Of a DNA stretch of 64,000 nucleotides, positions 18,644 through 28,434 are shown one piece after another. The translations under genes were made by a program, and so were the position numbers. The stretch is from Hetaerina americana (taxonomy: Eukaryota; Arthropoda; Insecta; Odonata; Calopterygidae), in contig JAKTNV010000169.1 in the NCBI GenBank assembly GCA_022747635.1, forward strand, positions 92,501 through 156,500, read 5' to 3'. The notes beneath the pieces were generated by a model. The model was not told the DNA's origin. It saw nothing but the letters and a program-made list of their open reading frames with translations, and made no database searches. The stretch's first letter is position 1. The number at the start of each line of letters is the position of its first letter.

Positions 18644-21331
18644 TTAATTTATGTTGGGCATTGCGGTAAGTTTAGGACGTTTATGCTTGAAGTGTGGATT
18701 GTTATCGTAGGACCATAGGTATTCTAATAAGGGGTTTTGGGTGATGGGCAGTGATTTGGAAAAGGACGAAGCAATGGATTGGAGGTAGGTACTGATGGGT
18801 GGTAGCTGCAGATCTTTGTGGAGGGAATCATTGCGAAAGAACCAGGGGGCTTTAGCTATATGACGGATAGCTTTATTTTGAAAAGTGCAAATTTTCTTTA
18901 TGTTTGTGTCGGATATGGCTCCCCAGGCTGGGTAGCCATATGTCAGGATGGGGCGAATCATGGATTTGTGGAGGATCAATTTGGTACTTAGTTTAAGGGG
19001 ACTTCTGTGATTTAGAAGGGGGAACAGGGAAGCACGCGCCGCGTTTGCCTTGTTGAGCACGTACTTAGTATGCTCCTGCCAGGTAAGTTTCCTGCCCAGT
19101 ATGACTCCCAGGAATTTTGCTGAATTTTTAAGGGGGATGCGGGAGTTACCATAAAAAAGGGCCGTAGAGCAGGGTTTCTTCCACTTTCTTGCAAAGTTGA
19201 CATGTTCGCATTTGTCTGGATGGACACTGAGTTTCCAAGAGTCCATCCATTCTTCAACTAAGTCCAGGTATTCCTGGACGTTGTCTGCTGCAGTGTCGGG
19301 ACAGAAAGACTGAGATGCATTGGTGGTGTCGTCGGCGTACAGGTACACTTGGGTTTTAGGATGGGAGGGGGGATCATTTATATAAAGATTGAAAAGGGTT
19401 GGGGATAAAACAGCACCCTGAGGGACGCCATCAAGGATTTTTCTCGGGTTTGAGTTGTGAGAGTTTATGGAGACAAAGAAAGTTCTGTTTGAGAGGAATG
19501 ATGCTATAATTTTAACAAGAGAGAAAGAGATATCAGTCTGGGAGTGTTTGTAGACGAGTCCTTCTTTCCAGACACGGTCAAAGGCCCGTTTGATGTCTAG
19601 AAAGGCGACCTGGGTGTGTTTTCTAATGTTGAATCCAAAAGTAATATGCTCGACAAGTCGGAGGATTTGGTGGGTGGTTGCTGTTTTTCTTCTGAAGCCC
19701 GTTTGTTCCGGCCGTAGGATATTTAGTGCAGTGAATTCCTCATCAAGGCGGTAGTGAATGACGCGCTCCAGGACCTTACCCATGCAGGGGAGAAGGCTGA
19801 TAGGTCTGTGATTACCAGGGTCCTTAGGATCTTTTCCGGGTTTGGGTATGAGTATGACTTTTGCACACTTCCAGGCGGCAGGCAAATAGCAGAGTGAGAG
19901 GCATGAGTTCAGGATGGACAGAAGGTGTTTAAGGAAGTGTATGGGGAGGTTTTTGGGGTGGTTGTATGAGATGCGGTCAGGGCCGGGAGCGGATTTGGCT
20001 TTGCAGTTATTAATGATGGCCTTTAAGTCGGTCATTGTAGCCGCTGGGATAGCAGGAGGGGGAGTAAATGCGATAGAGTCCAAAGTTTGGTTAGCGGGGG
20101 AGTCAAGATGGGATGGATTTGGGTTGCAAAAGACCGATTCCAAGATGTCGGCGAAGATTTCACACTTTTCCTGGTCGGAGTATGATAATGACCCGTTATG
20201 AAGGAGAGGAGCTGGGGGTGTAGATCTTTTTCGGAGTGATCGGGCGAGTGGCCATACTGAGTTATCCTCATGAGACAGGGAACTGATCTTTTTGTCCCAG
20301 AGGGATTGTTTTTCCTTTCTGAGGGAGGAGGTGACAAGGTTGCGAAGAGCCCTGTATCTGCGGCCATCAATGGGGTGGTGGGTACGCAGCCATAGCTGTC
20401 TTGCGCTGTTTCTCTTCCGCATGAGGTTCAAAATCTCAGCCGGCAGAGTTTGACCAGCTAGAGTTGCCGGATCTTGGCGGAGTTGGGAAGAATTTGCTAT
20501 CGACGTGAGGGTCAAGGTAAACTGTTTGATGGCTGAGTCAATGTCTTCTTTTTTGTTGAGGATCGGGCGTTCCAGAGGCGTAACGCAGCAGGTCGAATGA
20601 AACCGTTTCCAGTTGACTTTTATGGTTTGTGAGTTGGGGATCGTCGGATTCAGGGAAACAGTGTAGGTTAGTGGACAGTGATCGGAGGCAGCATTGTTTA
20701 CATTTTTAAGGTGAAAATTGGGAGGAAGGGAGGTAAGGACGAGGTCAAGGATGTCAGAGTCTACGGGGTTAGGGGTGAAATGCGTTGGGGATGGAGGAGC
20801 CAGTATGGCAAAATTTTCCGAGATTTGGAGACGGCGCAAAGAGTTGCCGCGAGTAGAGTTGCATTTGCAACCCCAGGCCATATGCTTGGCATTGAAGTCG
20901 CCACCTAGCAGAGCCCTTGGGATGAGGATACATTTGATTGCATTTAGGTTCTCCTGGGGATATTTGCTGGTGCTGGGCGGGAAGTAAACTGACCATATGT
21001 TTAAATTCCCTTCCCTGGTCTTTATTGTAATACCGACAAGTTCAAGCTTGTTAGTAGCAGGTGGTGATAGTTGGCAGCAAGGAATGGTTTTCTTGATGAG
21101 GATTGCTACTCTGCCTCCAGCCTTGGAATCAGGCCTGTCTCTGCGGAAGACTCTGTAGTTGGGGATATAGAAGGTTTGGTTGACAGACAGCTTTGTTTCT
21201 TGAAGAAGTATAATATCCGAGGAGTAGACGGCCGTGAGGTGCTGTAGCTCGAGTGATTTTGACCTGATGCTGTTACAGTTCCACTGGAGGAAGCTTAGGT
21301 GGTGAGGAGAGTAGACGGGTTTACAGGCCAT
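18644..21331 (-). CDS. Jockey ORF2: endonuclease and reverse transcriptase
   Basis: An 895-residue protein, close to the usual Jockey ORF2 length. The endonuclease (residues ~10-230) has LQWNCNSIR (Asn), LLQETKLS (Glu), LGGDFNAKH (Asp/Asn), DSDILDLVL and SDHCPLTY (Asp-His). The RT (~430-720) has APGPDRIS, KPGKDPKDPGNHRPISLLP, RPEQTGFRRK, AFLDIKRAFDRVW (motif A), GVPQGAVLSPTLFNLYIND (motif B), LYADDTTNA (catalytic box) and the KFLGVILGRKLTW thumb segment. There is no RNase H domain, as expected of Jockey. The ATG at 21329-21331 overlaps the ORF1 stop by 11 nt, which suggests termination-reinitiation for translation. No stop or frameshift is visible. Function in target-primed reverse transcription is inferred from the family. 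Confidence 0.93.
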   Translation of the reverse strand: MACKPVYSPHHLSFLQWNCNSIRSKSLELQHLTAVYSSDIILLQETKLSVNQTFYIPNYRVFRRDRPDSKAGGRVAILIKKTIPCCQLSPPATNKLELVGITIKTREGNLNIWSVYFPPSTSKYPQENLNAIKCILIPRALLGGDFNAKHMAWGCKCNSTRGNSLRRLQISENFAILAPPSPTHFTPNPVDSDILDLVLTSLPPNFHLKNVNNAASDHCPLTYTVSLNPTIPNSQTIKVNWKRFHSTCCVTPLERPILNKKEDIDSAIKQFTLTLTSIANSSQLRQDPATLAGQTLPAEILNLMRKRNSARQLWLRTHHPIDGRRYRALRNLVTSSLRKEKQSLWDKKISSLSHEDNSVWPLARSLRKRSTPPAPLLHNGSLSYSDQEKCEIFADILESVFCNPNPSHLDSPANQTLDSIAFTPPPAIPAATMTDLKAIINNCKAKSAPGPDRISYNHPKNLPIHFLKHLLSILNSCLSLCYLPAAWKCAKVILIPKPGKDPKDPGNHRPISLLPCMGKVLERVIHYRLDEEFTALNILRPEQTGFRRKTATTHQILRLVEHITFGFNIRKHTQVAFLDIKRAFDRVWKEGLVYKHSQTDISFSLVKIIASFLSNRTFFVSINSHNSNPRKILDGVPQGAVLSPTLFNLYINDPPSHPKTQVYLYADDTTNASQSFCPDTAADNVQEYLDLVEEWMDSWKLSVHPDKCEHVNFARKWKKPCSTALFYGNSRIPLKNSAKFLGVILGRKLTWQEHTKYVLNKANAARASLFPLLNHRSPLKLSTKLILHKSMIRPILTYGYPAWGAISDTNIKKICTFQNKAIRHIAKAPWFFRNDSLHKDLQLPPISTYLQSIASSFSKSLPITQNPLLEYLWSYDNNPHFKHKRPKLTAMPNIN

Positions 21332-22994
21332 TCAGGAGTTTAAGGAGGCACGGGATTAGGTCCGTTTTTAGGATTGACATTAGGGAGGCATTGTCATCTA
21401 CCGTAAGGATTTTAGCAACGATAGAGAGTAGGGAGGACTTCAGGGTAGATTGGGATGAGGATTCTGGAGAAAGGTTAGAGTCAAGGTTAGCGTTTGGTTG
21501 GGTGGGGAGGGGATTGGAGGCAGGGGGAGGGTTGGCGACGGCCTGAGCACGGGAGATACCAGTAAGGGGGTTGGAACGGGATTGCCAAGCGTTTTCTATG
21601 GGGGGGAAAGCAGCCTCGGAGATGGTTGGAGCTGTGGGTGCAGTCACCCTGTTGCCAGAGACTAAGCCCTCTCTTTTGGCGCGTATTTTTAGCATGAGTT
21701 CTCTATGGACGATACAGCCCCTGTAATTTGCAGTATGTGCTCCACCGCAGTTTATACATTTTGCAGGCTCGTTTCTTGATTTTGTGCATTCGCGATAGTG
21801 GTGGTTGCCAGCACACTTTACGCAGCGGGGATTTAGGCCACATGTTTTATGCGTGTGGCCGTAGCGCTGGCATGACATGCACTGGGGGGGCCCTACAGGT
21901 TGCCGGTAGGGTTCGACGCTCGTACCCAGATGTAGAAGAGAGGTCGTTTGCATAAAATCTTCGTGCCTCGAAGGATCTTGTAGGCGAACTTGAAACAATG
22001 GCAGTTCCTTTGGGGGGATAGGAGGAAGTTCAGCAGTAAGATTTTCTGAGCGGATCACATTTCTCTCTGCCTCTTTAATGGGGGAAGGGCGTGTAGTCTT
22101 TAGCTGGACGACTTGGTCAGTAGGAAAGCCGATATCCGCTAAAGCTTCTAGGATGCTCGCCACTGGGGTGTTTGATGGGAGGCCCCGAAGAACGAAGTGG
22201 CGTTTCTTATCACACTTGAGTTGATAAGTGTAATGCTCCCAACCTTTTGATCTAAGGAGGGAGGTGGCTGCACGGAAATCAGAAACAGTTTGGCAGTTTA
22301 ATCGTATTTCATTACGGACTAGGGTGGCCACTGGAGGGAGGACACATGCCGAACGAAGGGAGTCGTATTTCTCTTGCCAGTTTCGGATATCTTTAAGGTA
22401 TATAGGGGGAAGTTTCAGCCGCGACTGAGGTTCGGAGGATTCATCCTCCATCAGGGCTGGGGTTTGGTCAGCTTCCGTCTGGCTTTCGGGCGTGGACAGG
22501 GGAGTGAAACGGTTAGCGGTTGGGGTGAGGCGTACTTCGTCATTTAAGGAGGGTTTTGCCTTCCGCTTGGACACCACAGTGGTGTATTCTGAATCGGCGG
22601 GGGCAGTGCGCTTTGAAGAGCTTTGAGTGGTTGAGGCGGCAGGTATGGAGGCTGGGAATTGCACCCCATAAGTGGAAAGGATGGATTGTAAACGGGGGTC
22701 TGCCAAAGCTTTGGAGGGGATGGGGATGGATACCGTCTGAGCGGTTGATGAGGTGGCAGGAAACAGATTAAGAATGGTTTGGAGCGCAGAGTTTTGGTTA
22801 GACGACGAAGGAGTGTCAGGGCGTAGCATTAGCTGAGTATTTTGGTCAGCGGGAGTCGGAGTAGTAGCTTTGGGATCCATTTTGGTGGATTCCGGCCCGG
22901 GAGGGCCCAAGGTAAAATTTAAAAGTTGTTTAAAGGGCGATTTTGTAGCATATAATACGCTATATAGACAGGAGATTTCAACGGGCGCACCCAC
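21321..22994 (-). CDS. Jockey ORF1: zinc-knuckle nucleic-acid-binding protein
   Basis: An open frame of 557 codons from the ATG at 22992-22994; an internal Met at about 22880 (MDPKATTPTPADQ) is an equally good start and would give about 519 codons. The N-terminal half is Pro/Thr/Ser-rich. The middle has an RRM-like region (HFVLRGLPSNTPVASILEAL), followed by three zinc knuckles: CMSCQRYGHTHKTC, CVKCAGNHHYREC and CINCGGAHTANYRGC. This is the standard Jockey ORF1 layout; the protein binds element RNA and ships it to the nucleus or telomere/chromatin sites in studied relatives. The stop TAA lies inside the ORF2 start context (ATGGCCTGTAA). Confidence 0.9.
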   Translation of the reverse strand: MGAPVEISCLYSVLYATKSPFKQLLNFTLGPPGPESTKMDPKATTPTPADQNTQLMLRPDTPSSSNQNSALQTILNLFPATSSTAQTVSIPIPSKALADPRLQSILSTYGVQFPASIPAASTTQSSSKRTAPADSEYTTVVSKRKAKPSLNDEVRLTPTANRFTPLSTPESQTEADQTPALMEDESSEPQSRLKLPPIYLKDIRNWQEKYDSLRSACVLPPVATLVRNEIRLNCQTVSDFRAATSLLRSKGWEHYTYQLKCDKKRHFVLRGLPSNTPVASILEALADIGFPTDQVVQLKTTRPSPIKEAERNVIRSENLTAELPPIPPKELPLFQVRLQDPSRHEDFMQTTSLLHLGTSVEPYRQPVGPPQCMSCQRYGHTHKTCGLNPRCVKCAGNHHYRECTKSRNEPAKCINCGGAHTANYRGCIVHRELMLKIRAKREGLVSGNRVTAPTAPTISEAAFPPIENAWQSRSNPLTGISRAQAVANPPPASNPLPTQPNANLDSNLSPESSSQSTLKSSLLSIVAKILTVDDNASLMSILKTDLIPCLLKLLNGL

Positions 22995-24016
22995 CTGTTG
23001 ATCGCTCTGGAGATTTCAACGGGGGGGCTTTGAGAGTAGTTCGGGTGGCCGACACTCGTGTCGCCACCCGCAACGTCTTTTAAGGAAAGGGCCGTAACTC
23101 GAGAACGGTAAGAGATAGCTCAAATCTGAGAAAAGATTTGAGTCCGAATTGGGGGGGAGGGTGGATCAAACGCCCCCGCTACCGATTGGGACCCTAATGG
23201 AGGGGGTAGGTTGCGTTTCAGAAACGACTTAGGAAAATGGAAAAACTGGTTTAACTGCGTAGTACGTGGCTTGGCTCAACAGATGGCGCCACCGACAACG
23301 TCTTAAACGAAATATGGCCTCTATCTCCTTAACCGTTGGACTTAGAGCAAAACGGACAAAAGACTTGAGTTCAAAATGGGGGAAAGGGGGACTAACAAAA
23401 CTTTCCACCCAAAGAGACCAATTTAAACGGGGGGGGGGTTTAGATAAAGGAAAAATAATATGAGTAAGCACTATGTAGTACTATGTATCAAGGTTGGGGA
23501 GAGTAAGATTGGGTTTGTGTTGGTAGTGGTGTGTGAGGCGACTTGAGCCGACCTAATGGAGGGGAGAGGAAAGTAGGGGACGCCAAAGACACCCCTGCCG
23601 ATCCGCAAAGCGGGCACAGCAGGTCCGTGCCAAGTCGCCTTCCCGCCCTAGCACTAAGAAGTGGACACGCCCGGGTCCCAATGGAGTGCAATGGGAGTAA
23701 ACTCCCTTCCAGAGGTAACCGGACGAGATGACCTAAAGGGGACACAGCACGAGCGCCTCCGGAGGGTGAGAAGGAGGGACAAGTTAGCCTCCCCCCACCG
23801 GAGCTACGGCTGAGAAGGACTCAAGTCGCCTATGTGTAAGTGTGTGTAAGTGTAACTATGGCTATGGCTGAGTTGACGCAAGCGTGCAGACTCGATGGAA
23901 GTTTTGACTGGCCAACACCAGAAGGTTTTGCAGCGTCGATGGCAGCGGCCTCGTGGACTGGCTGAAGAGCTCCAGCACGGAACGATGTTCTCTCGACGAG
24001 ATTAGGCAGCAGAATG
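22995..24016 (-). promoter_or_regulatory. Jockey 5' UTR with internal promoter region
   Basis: About 1 kb upstream of ORF1 on the element strand, starting ATTCTGCTGCCTAATCTCG at the target duplication. Jockey-clade elements are transcribed from an internal promoter at their 5' end, so the first ~100 bp are the likely promoter; that is inferred from the family, and I do not see a TATA box. The region contains two tandem ~225-bp monomers (23053-23465). A 14-bp phrase, GAGATTTCAACGGG, appears at 22973-22986 and again near 23010-23023. Confidence 0.65.
23053..23465 (-). repeat. Two diverged ~225-bp tandem monomers in the Jockey 5' UTR
   Basis: The phrase CGCCACC..CAACGTCTT occurs at about 23063-23079 and 23288-23304, 225 bp apart. 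Each is followed by matching blocks: an AAAGA-TTTGAGT phrase, a G-rich run ending in AGGG or GGGG, and a run preceding a second G tract. The copies differ at many positions, so the duplication is not recent. Tandem 5' UTR monomers acting as promoters are known from some LINE families. Confidence 0.7.
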
Positions 24017-24027
24017 AACCAGCGTAA
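24017..24027 (+). repeat. Right target-site duplication of the intact Jockey
   Basis: AACCAGCGTAA, identical to 18512-18522. The gypsy integrase C-terminal reading frame resumes from this copy. Confidence 0.85.
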
Positions 24028-25298
24028 CATAAACAATGAGCATTATAAATACAATAGGAACTTACGGTTGCCGCCTATTCTTAACATGCAACTCGTGTTG
24101 CTGCGCAACTTGGTACTTACGCCCAGGTAGTCAAAAAAGTTTACTTCGAAGTGGGTTGGCCCCTATAAGGTAGTCAAAGTTAGAAGTAAGGCGACCTGTG
24201 ACATTGAGAATATCCGGGACGGGAGGATTCTGACAGCGCACCACAGGAATTTGCTTCCACAACCACCAGAGCCCGAACCGCCACCTAATTACGCACAAGC
24301 AGGACGCGTGATTGACTAGTTCGAGACTGAGCAAGGCGCCCAGACCAACCATAATCAAGTCCACATTCCGCAACCAGATAAAATCACCAATGGTTCACGA
24401 ACCGAGCCTCTTCAAGGGCAAAATCTCCAAAATCATCCTCCATCGTCAGGAAAAGTTTATGACTTGCGGCCCCTGCCCGGGAGGATACGCTCTTAATTCA
24501 CCCTACTTCCCTCCCTTGTATCTGCCTATTAGGTATGGCCCGAGTAATAGCAGTAAGACAATTGCTACGGAGAAAGAAGGTAGCAAGGAAGATCAAAGAA
24601 TTGTTTGGCGAGACACCTCCAATCTACGACCGCCTTCCGGCGGCCGATGGCCACTCCTGGTGGCATGAAAGCCCACCTCTTCCGCCTCCAGCCCAGGCCG
24701 ATTGACCACCGCCCACACCGGGTCGCTTCCCTTCTCCCGTGCGACAACACCTGGGTGGCGGTGATGAGTATTGGAGTGCCTTCCGGTATCTACAGCATGG
24801 GGAAGGGCAACGCAGCCAGCCAATGTATTCCGCAGGAGATGGAGAGGGTCTAGCTCCAGCGTCACCAACCCAGGGAAGAAACTACTCCCGGTGGATGAAA
24901 CCCGACCGTTTTCGCCTCCAGCCCAGGCGGATGGACCGCCACCCACGCCGGGTCGCAGTCTCTCAACACCGGAGATCCCGCCCAACGAAGAGAGAGGAGG
25001 GGATTCCTCTCCTGCCTCCTCACCCTTCGACGGACAAAGCAGTCCACCAACCGCTGTCGTGGAAGCCGGTGAATACTTCACAAACTCCAACTTGCCCCCC
25101 CTCCCCATTGTGTTCAAAACTGCAGGTTCAAATTTAACATTGGAAGATTCAGCGCCTCGTCCCCCAGCCGAAATTGAAAAAAGGAGGGAATACCCCCCGT
25201 CGCGGAAAGAGCATAAGCGTAGGCGACATATTCTCAATAAAAGACGGAAAAGACAATTAATCCAACAAAATAAAAGAGATCGCGAGATCGCCATGTGA
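24028..25298 (+). pseudogene. Gypsy G1 integrase C-terminus and proline-rich basic pol tail
   Basis: Continues integrase after the Jockey insertion: RNLRLPP, VLLRNLVLTP, then FTSKWVGPYKVVKVRSK (GPY/F-like module) and GRILTAHHRNLLP. After several frame changes the tail becomes proline-rich, with the phrase PPAQAD followed by PPPTPGR seen twice (near 24680-24725 and 24915-24955), and ends in a strongly basic stretch (RKEHKRRRHILNKRRKRQ) to a TGA at 25296-25298. The final open segment spans 24771-25298. The basic end could be a nuclear-localisation or nucleic-acid-binding tail; that is inference. Stops and frameshifts upstream make it a pseudogene. Confidence 0.65.
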
Positions 25299-25324
25299 GC
25301 TCTGCGACCGCATTAACTATATAT

Positions 25325-25355
25325 TCTAATCTAACCTTTAATTTCCTCCTTATAG
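25325..25355 (+). promoter_or_regulatory. Putative 3' splice site for gypsy G1 env mRNA
   Basis: TCTAATCTAACC (branch-point-like CTAAC), then the pyrimidine-rich TTTAATTTCCTCCTTATAG with its AG at 25354-25355, five bases before the env ATG at 25361 and about 55 bases after the pol stop. Errantivirus env is made from a spliced subgenomic RNA (established for Drosophila gypsy). The matching donor near gag was not identified. Confidence 0.5.
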
Positions 25356-25360
25356 AAACC

Positions 25361-27064
25361 ATGGACCTCCTTACCGTACAGAATGTGTGTCTAGTGACAA
25401 TAGGACTGTTAAGTGGAGCAAACACCTCTGGTCTAATTTTCGTCCCGAAAGGACAATTGTACTTCATAGTGAGTGAATGGATAGTGAACATAGACCTTCA
25501 CATACCTCAGCTAACAGCTGCAGTGGACATAGTTAAATGACAGAACACCCAATTCCATGAGATTAATTTAAAATTAACAGCACAACCAAACGCGAGCATG
25601 TTTTTTCACTTCGCTAACATCTCTTTTCTAATATGATTTGCTATATCTAACAAAGTGTACGGTTCAACTTAAACAATTTGGAAAGGCAATTAGAAATGTT
25701 AATTGGAGCCACCGAAGCAACTCGTAAGGGCAGAGGATTGTTTGACGTGGTCGGTTACGGACTGCATTACTTTACAGGCACGGCGACCGACCATCAGATA
25801 CAAACATTAGATAAGAAAATAGAAGGGTTATCCATTCGCACCGAGCATGCCCTAAATGCGCGATATACATTTCTGTCAAACGCATCCAATACACTTAAAA
25901 GACATGATTTCTTCGACAGGGAAAGCCCTAGAACTCATGCAAAAAAAATATATAGAAAAGAGTATCAAAGCATATACTGAGACTATAGCTTCAATAAAAT
26001 ACGCTTTTAAAGTCTTCAGCTACAGCCATACCGCTTTTATTGCCCTCACTCGCCACATCGCTGAACTGCAACATGAGATAGACCTTGTCAAGGCTAAAGT
26101 GCGACTCGCCGAGGCTGGGAAGTCCATACCTTCCCTACTCCCTCCCAGCCAGTTCCAGGGTATCCTGAAAAGTATTTCCGGAGCGCTGCTGCCCGATTGG
26201 TCGCTCCCCCGCGATCTGGACCACAAAATCGCGATCATGTACGACATTGCTAGCGTGAGAGTGATCCGGCGGATGGGCGACATCAAATTACTCATAATAC
26301 TGCCGTTGACGCAAAAGGGAATGAGTTTCAAGGTGTTGCGAGCGCTACCTTTCCCGACCACCGATGGTGGGAATAAATCTGTCCTCATACAGCCTGACTC
26401 GCCTTATCTGGCCGTCTCAACGGAACAGAGCAACTTTGTACTCTTACCCTACGACTACTCACAGCAATGTAGAACTGAAAGCATGATCTTGTGTCCTCAG
26501 GCTTACCCAATACTAACTCCCAACTCCCGCTCCTGTAACATTGCCGTTTTTCTCCGGAAAACAAAACTCATAAAGCAGAACTGCCAGATAGGATTAGCTC
26601 AGTCTCCATTTGCAATGTTTATAAAGGGCGAAACGCCTGGAAAGTGGCGCTTTAGCCTCAGTAGCGTCACCGAATTAACTATCGACTGCCCTCAAAAATA
26701 CTCCAAGTTATCCATCAGTAAGCAAAGCACCCTAACTCTTGCATCTGGGTGTTCGACCAGCGATGGAGTAAATTACATACCCGCCTTAACTGAATCCCAA
26801 AGTGTAAGAACTTCCTTGCAAACAAATATTTCCACTGCCAATGATAAATGAAAGTGTTATTGATGACCGATACCTGAACCTGGCAAGTAACGACGCCAAC
26901 CTTGAGCACTTCTTAAAGTCGATCGCAAAACATAATACTCATGACGTACCCACCGTATCCCTGTCCGATATAGAAAGAAACGTTAATTCCCTGTACCCCC
27001 TGGGTTTGGACATAAAGCGCGCTCATTATGTAGGAATCTCGTCTTTTGTGGTGCTCTTGAGCTC
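25361..27064 (+). pseudogene. Gypsy G1 envelope-like fusion protein, broken
   Basis: Resembles the fusion glycoproteins of insect errantiviruses, which derive from the baculovirus F family. The start MDLLTVQNVC is followed by a hydrophobic stretch suited to a signal peptide. A basic RKGR motif at 25723-25734 precedes GLFDVVG, which has the look of a furin-type cleavage site ahead of a fusion peptide. A long ectodomain follows, with coiled-coil-like HIAELQHEIDLVKAKVRLAE and several Cys residues. A hydrophobic VGISSFVVLL segment near 27030 marks the start of a membrane anchor. Stops and frame changes at about 25540-25680, 25860-25980 and 26850 break the frame, and the anchor is cut off by the junction with G2. 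Confidence 0.7.
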
Positions 27065-28432
27065 TACCGGATACGCTGCAAAATGCTTTTCCTGTGGGTG
27101 CGCGGGCCACATAGCTCGCGATTGTCGCTCTAAAACTCGAGCTTGTTTTAACTGCGGAGCAAGGAGACATATTTCCATTAATTGGAAGTTGGCCACCTTC
27201 CAATTAATTTACCAGAGCTCTCAAACCGAATGGCCACGGGAAACGGGATGACCCCGACCAGCGGGTTGGGGAAGACCTCATCCTATCCATCACTCCAGTG
27301 AAAGGAATGACGATTAGCGTGCAAATTATAGGAAAATTACGTCACTTCCTTCTAGACACAGGCGCGGCGGTCACGATACTTCACGAAAGAGTGTTCCTTT
27401 TAGATACATTAGGAATAGCCCCGTACGACCGCGCGTGAGTGAGAAGCGCCTCAGGTCATGTATTGATTACGAACGGTCAGAGTCGCGTACCTTTCTGCAT
27501 AGACAATCGTGTTTACCCTCATGATGCTTTAGTAATAAATCTAGGGGACACACTCAATGAAGGCATATTTGGCTTGGATTTTATGAAAAAGTATCGTAGC
27601 TAGATTTATTTTGAGAACAAGACCATTAAATTTGAACCTGACCACATGATGTCTTTAGAATCTGTTTGCAGTAAAGGTGAGGAAGAAGATTTCATTTCGT
27701 GCGAGAATCCCCCATTAGTACCCTGCGAAGAGGTCGACACAGTGCAACACTGTTTCATAAACTGAATGACTCGTGGAGAATAGCGATGGGACGGGTTCAA
27801 GGAGTTCCCATTAGTCCGGCTACTTTTACGATGAGGAAAATGTGCTATAGAAAGTTGACCCTTCGAAGATTGAACCAAATTTTATAATATGTGCGCCCAA
27901 AAATATGCGGAAATTCATTTTGACTCGTAGCCAGAATAATCCCCTATCAGGAATCATCGCGGAATCAAGAAAATGGTGAAAATCGTCCAGCGACACTTCA
28001 GCTGGAAAGGCTGTTATTCGGACACCCTCCAGTACGTTCAGCATTGCATCGAATGCCAAAAGAGCAAATTACGCGTGAATAATATTCCATTACAGCCACT
28101 GGTTGAAGCCGCCTACCCAATTTAGAAATTAGTTTTGGATATTGTTGGACCACTACCCCTATCCCTCCGAGTTAACCGATGTCATTTAACTCGCCAAGAT
28201 TATTTCACAAGATATCATGAAGCCTTTACGATTCCAGATCAATCGGCCAAAACAGTAGCAGGATTTTTTTTTTCGAGCACATAATTTGCCGTCACGGTGT
28301 GCTTAAATTTTTACTGGCAGACAGAGATGCAAACTTCACTTCGGAACTAATGAAAAACGTTTGCAGGGAACTGAAAATAAAATCTATCTTCACTTTTCTC
28401 CATATATCCCCGCCTCAAATGGTCGTCTAGGG
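27065..28432 (+). pseudogene. Gypsy G2 fragment: gag knuckles, protease, integrase
   Basis: A second, more decayed gypsy of the same family. It begins at the zinc knuckles (CFSCGCAGHIARDC, then CFNCGARRH with the final positions lost). The protease follows near 27345 (LLDTGAAVTIL and GIFGLDFM), with a stop between. The whole RT/RNase H is missing. It resumes with integrase at about 27975: HCIECQKSK, LDIVGPL (first Asp) and LLADRDANFTS (second Asp). The fragment ends before the catalytic Glu at 28432, where the Jockey-like relic starts. Its left end is fused in frame to the G1 env (open frame 26841-27251). Confidence 0.75.
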
Positions 28433-28434
28433 CA

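Larger units (their letters stand above)
18523..24016 (-). mobile_element. Structurally complete Jockey-clade LINE
   Basis: A 5494-bp antisense non-LTR retrotransposon flanked by an exact 11-bp target duplication (18512-18522 and 24017-24027). On its own strand: a ~1.0-1.1-kb 5' UTR, ORF1 (557 codons), ORF2 (895 codons) and a ~120-bp 3' UTR. The 3' end is not poly(A) but about three TTCGG-like repeats (18523-18538 on the complement). Both ORFs are open and all catalytic motifs are present. It is the only element in the window with an apparently intact coding capacity. It interrupts gypsy G1. Confidence 0.88.
14092..27064 (+). mobile_element. Gypsy/errantivirus-like element G1 (with nested Jockey)
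   Basis: Reading left to right: LTR end, primer-binding site, gag, zinc knuckles, protease, RT, integrase, then (after the Jockey insertion 18523-24016) the GPY/F-like integrase tail, a proline-rich and basic pol tail, and an envelope-like ORF. The gag-pro-RT-INT order is that of Ty3/gypsy elements, and an env of the baculovirus-F type is the hallmark of insect errantiviruses. It lacks the RT thumb and RNase H, the env C-terminus and the 3' LTR. Host-side position is unknown because all flanks are other repeats. Confidence 0.8.

Noticed and set aside
20678..20908. Short sense frames within the Jockey ORF2 region
   Set aside because: Shadows of the 895-codon antisense ORF2.
18459..24030. Two different gypsy copies on either side of the intact Jockey
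   Set aside because: The overlap that suggested this is just the 11-bp target duplication AACCAGCGTAA; the integrase frame continues cleanly across it, so one gypsy interrupted by Jockey is the simpler reading.
24593..25294. A 233-codon antisense open frame
   Set aside because: Complement of the proline-rich gypsy pol tail; no motif of its own.
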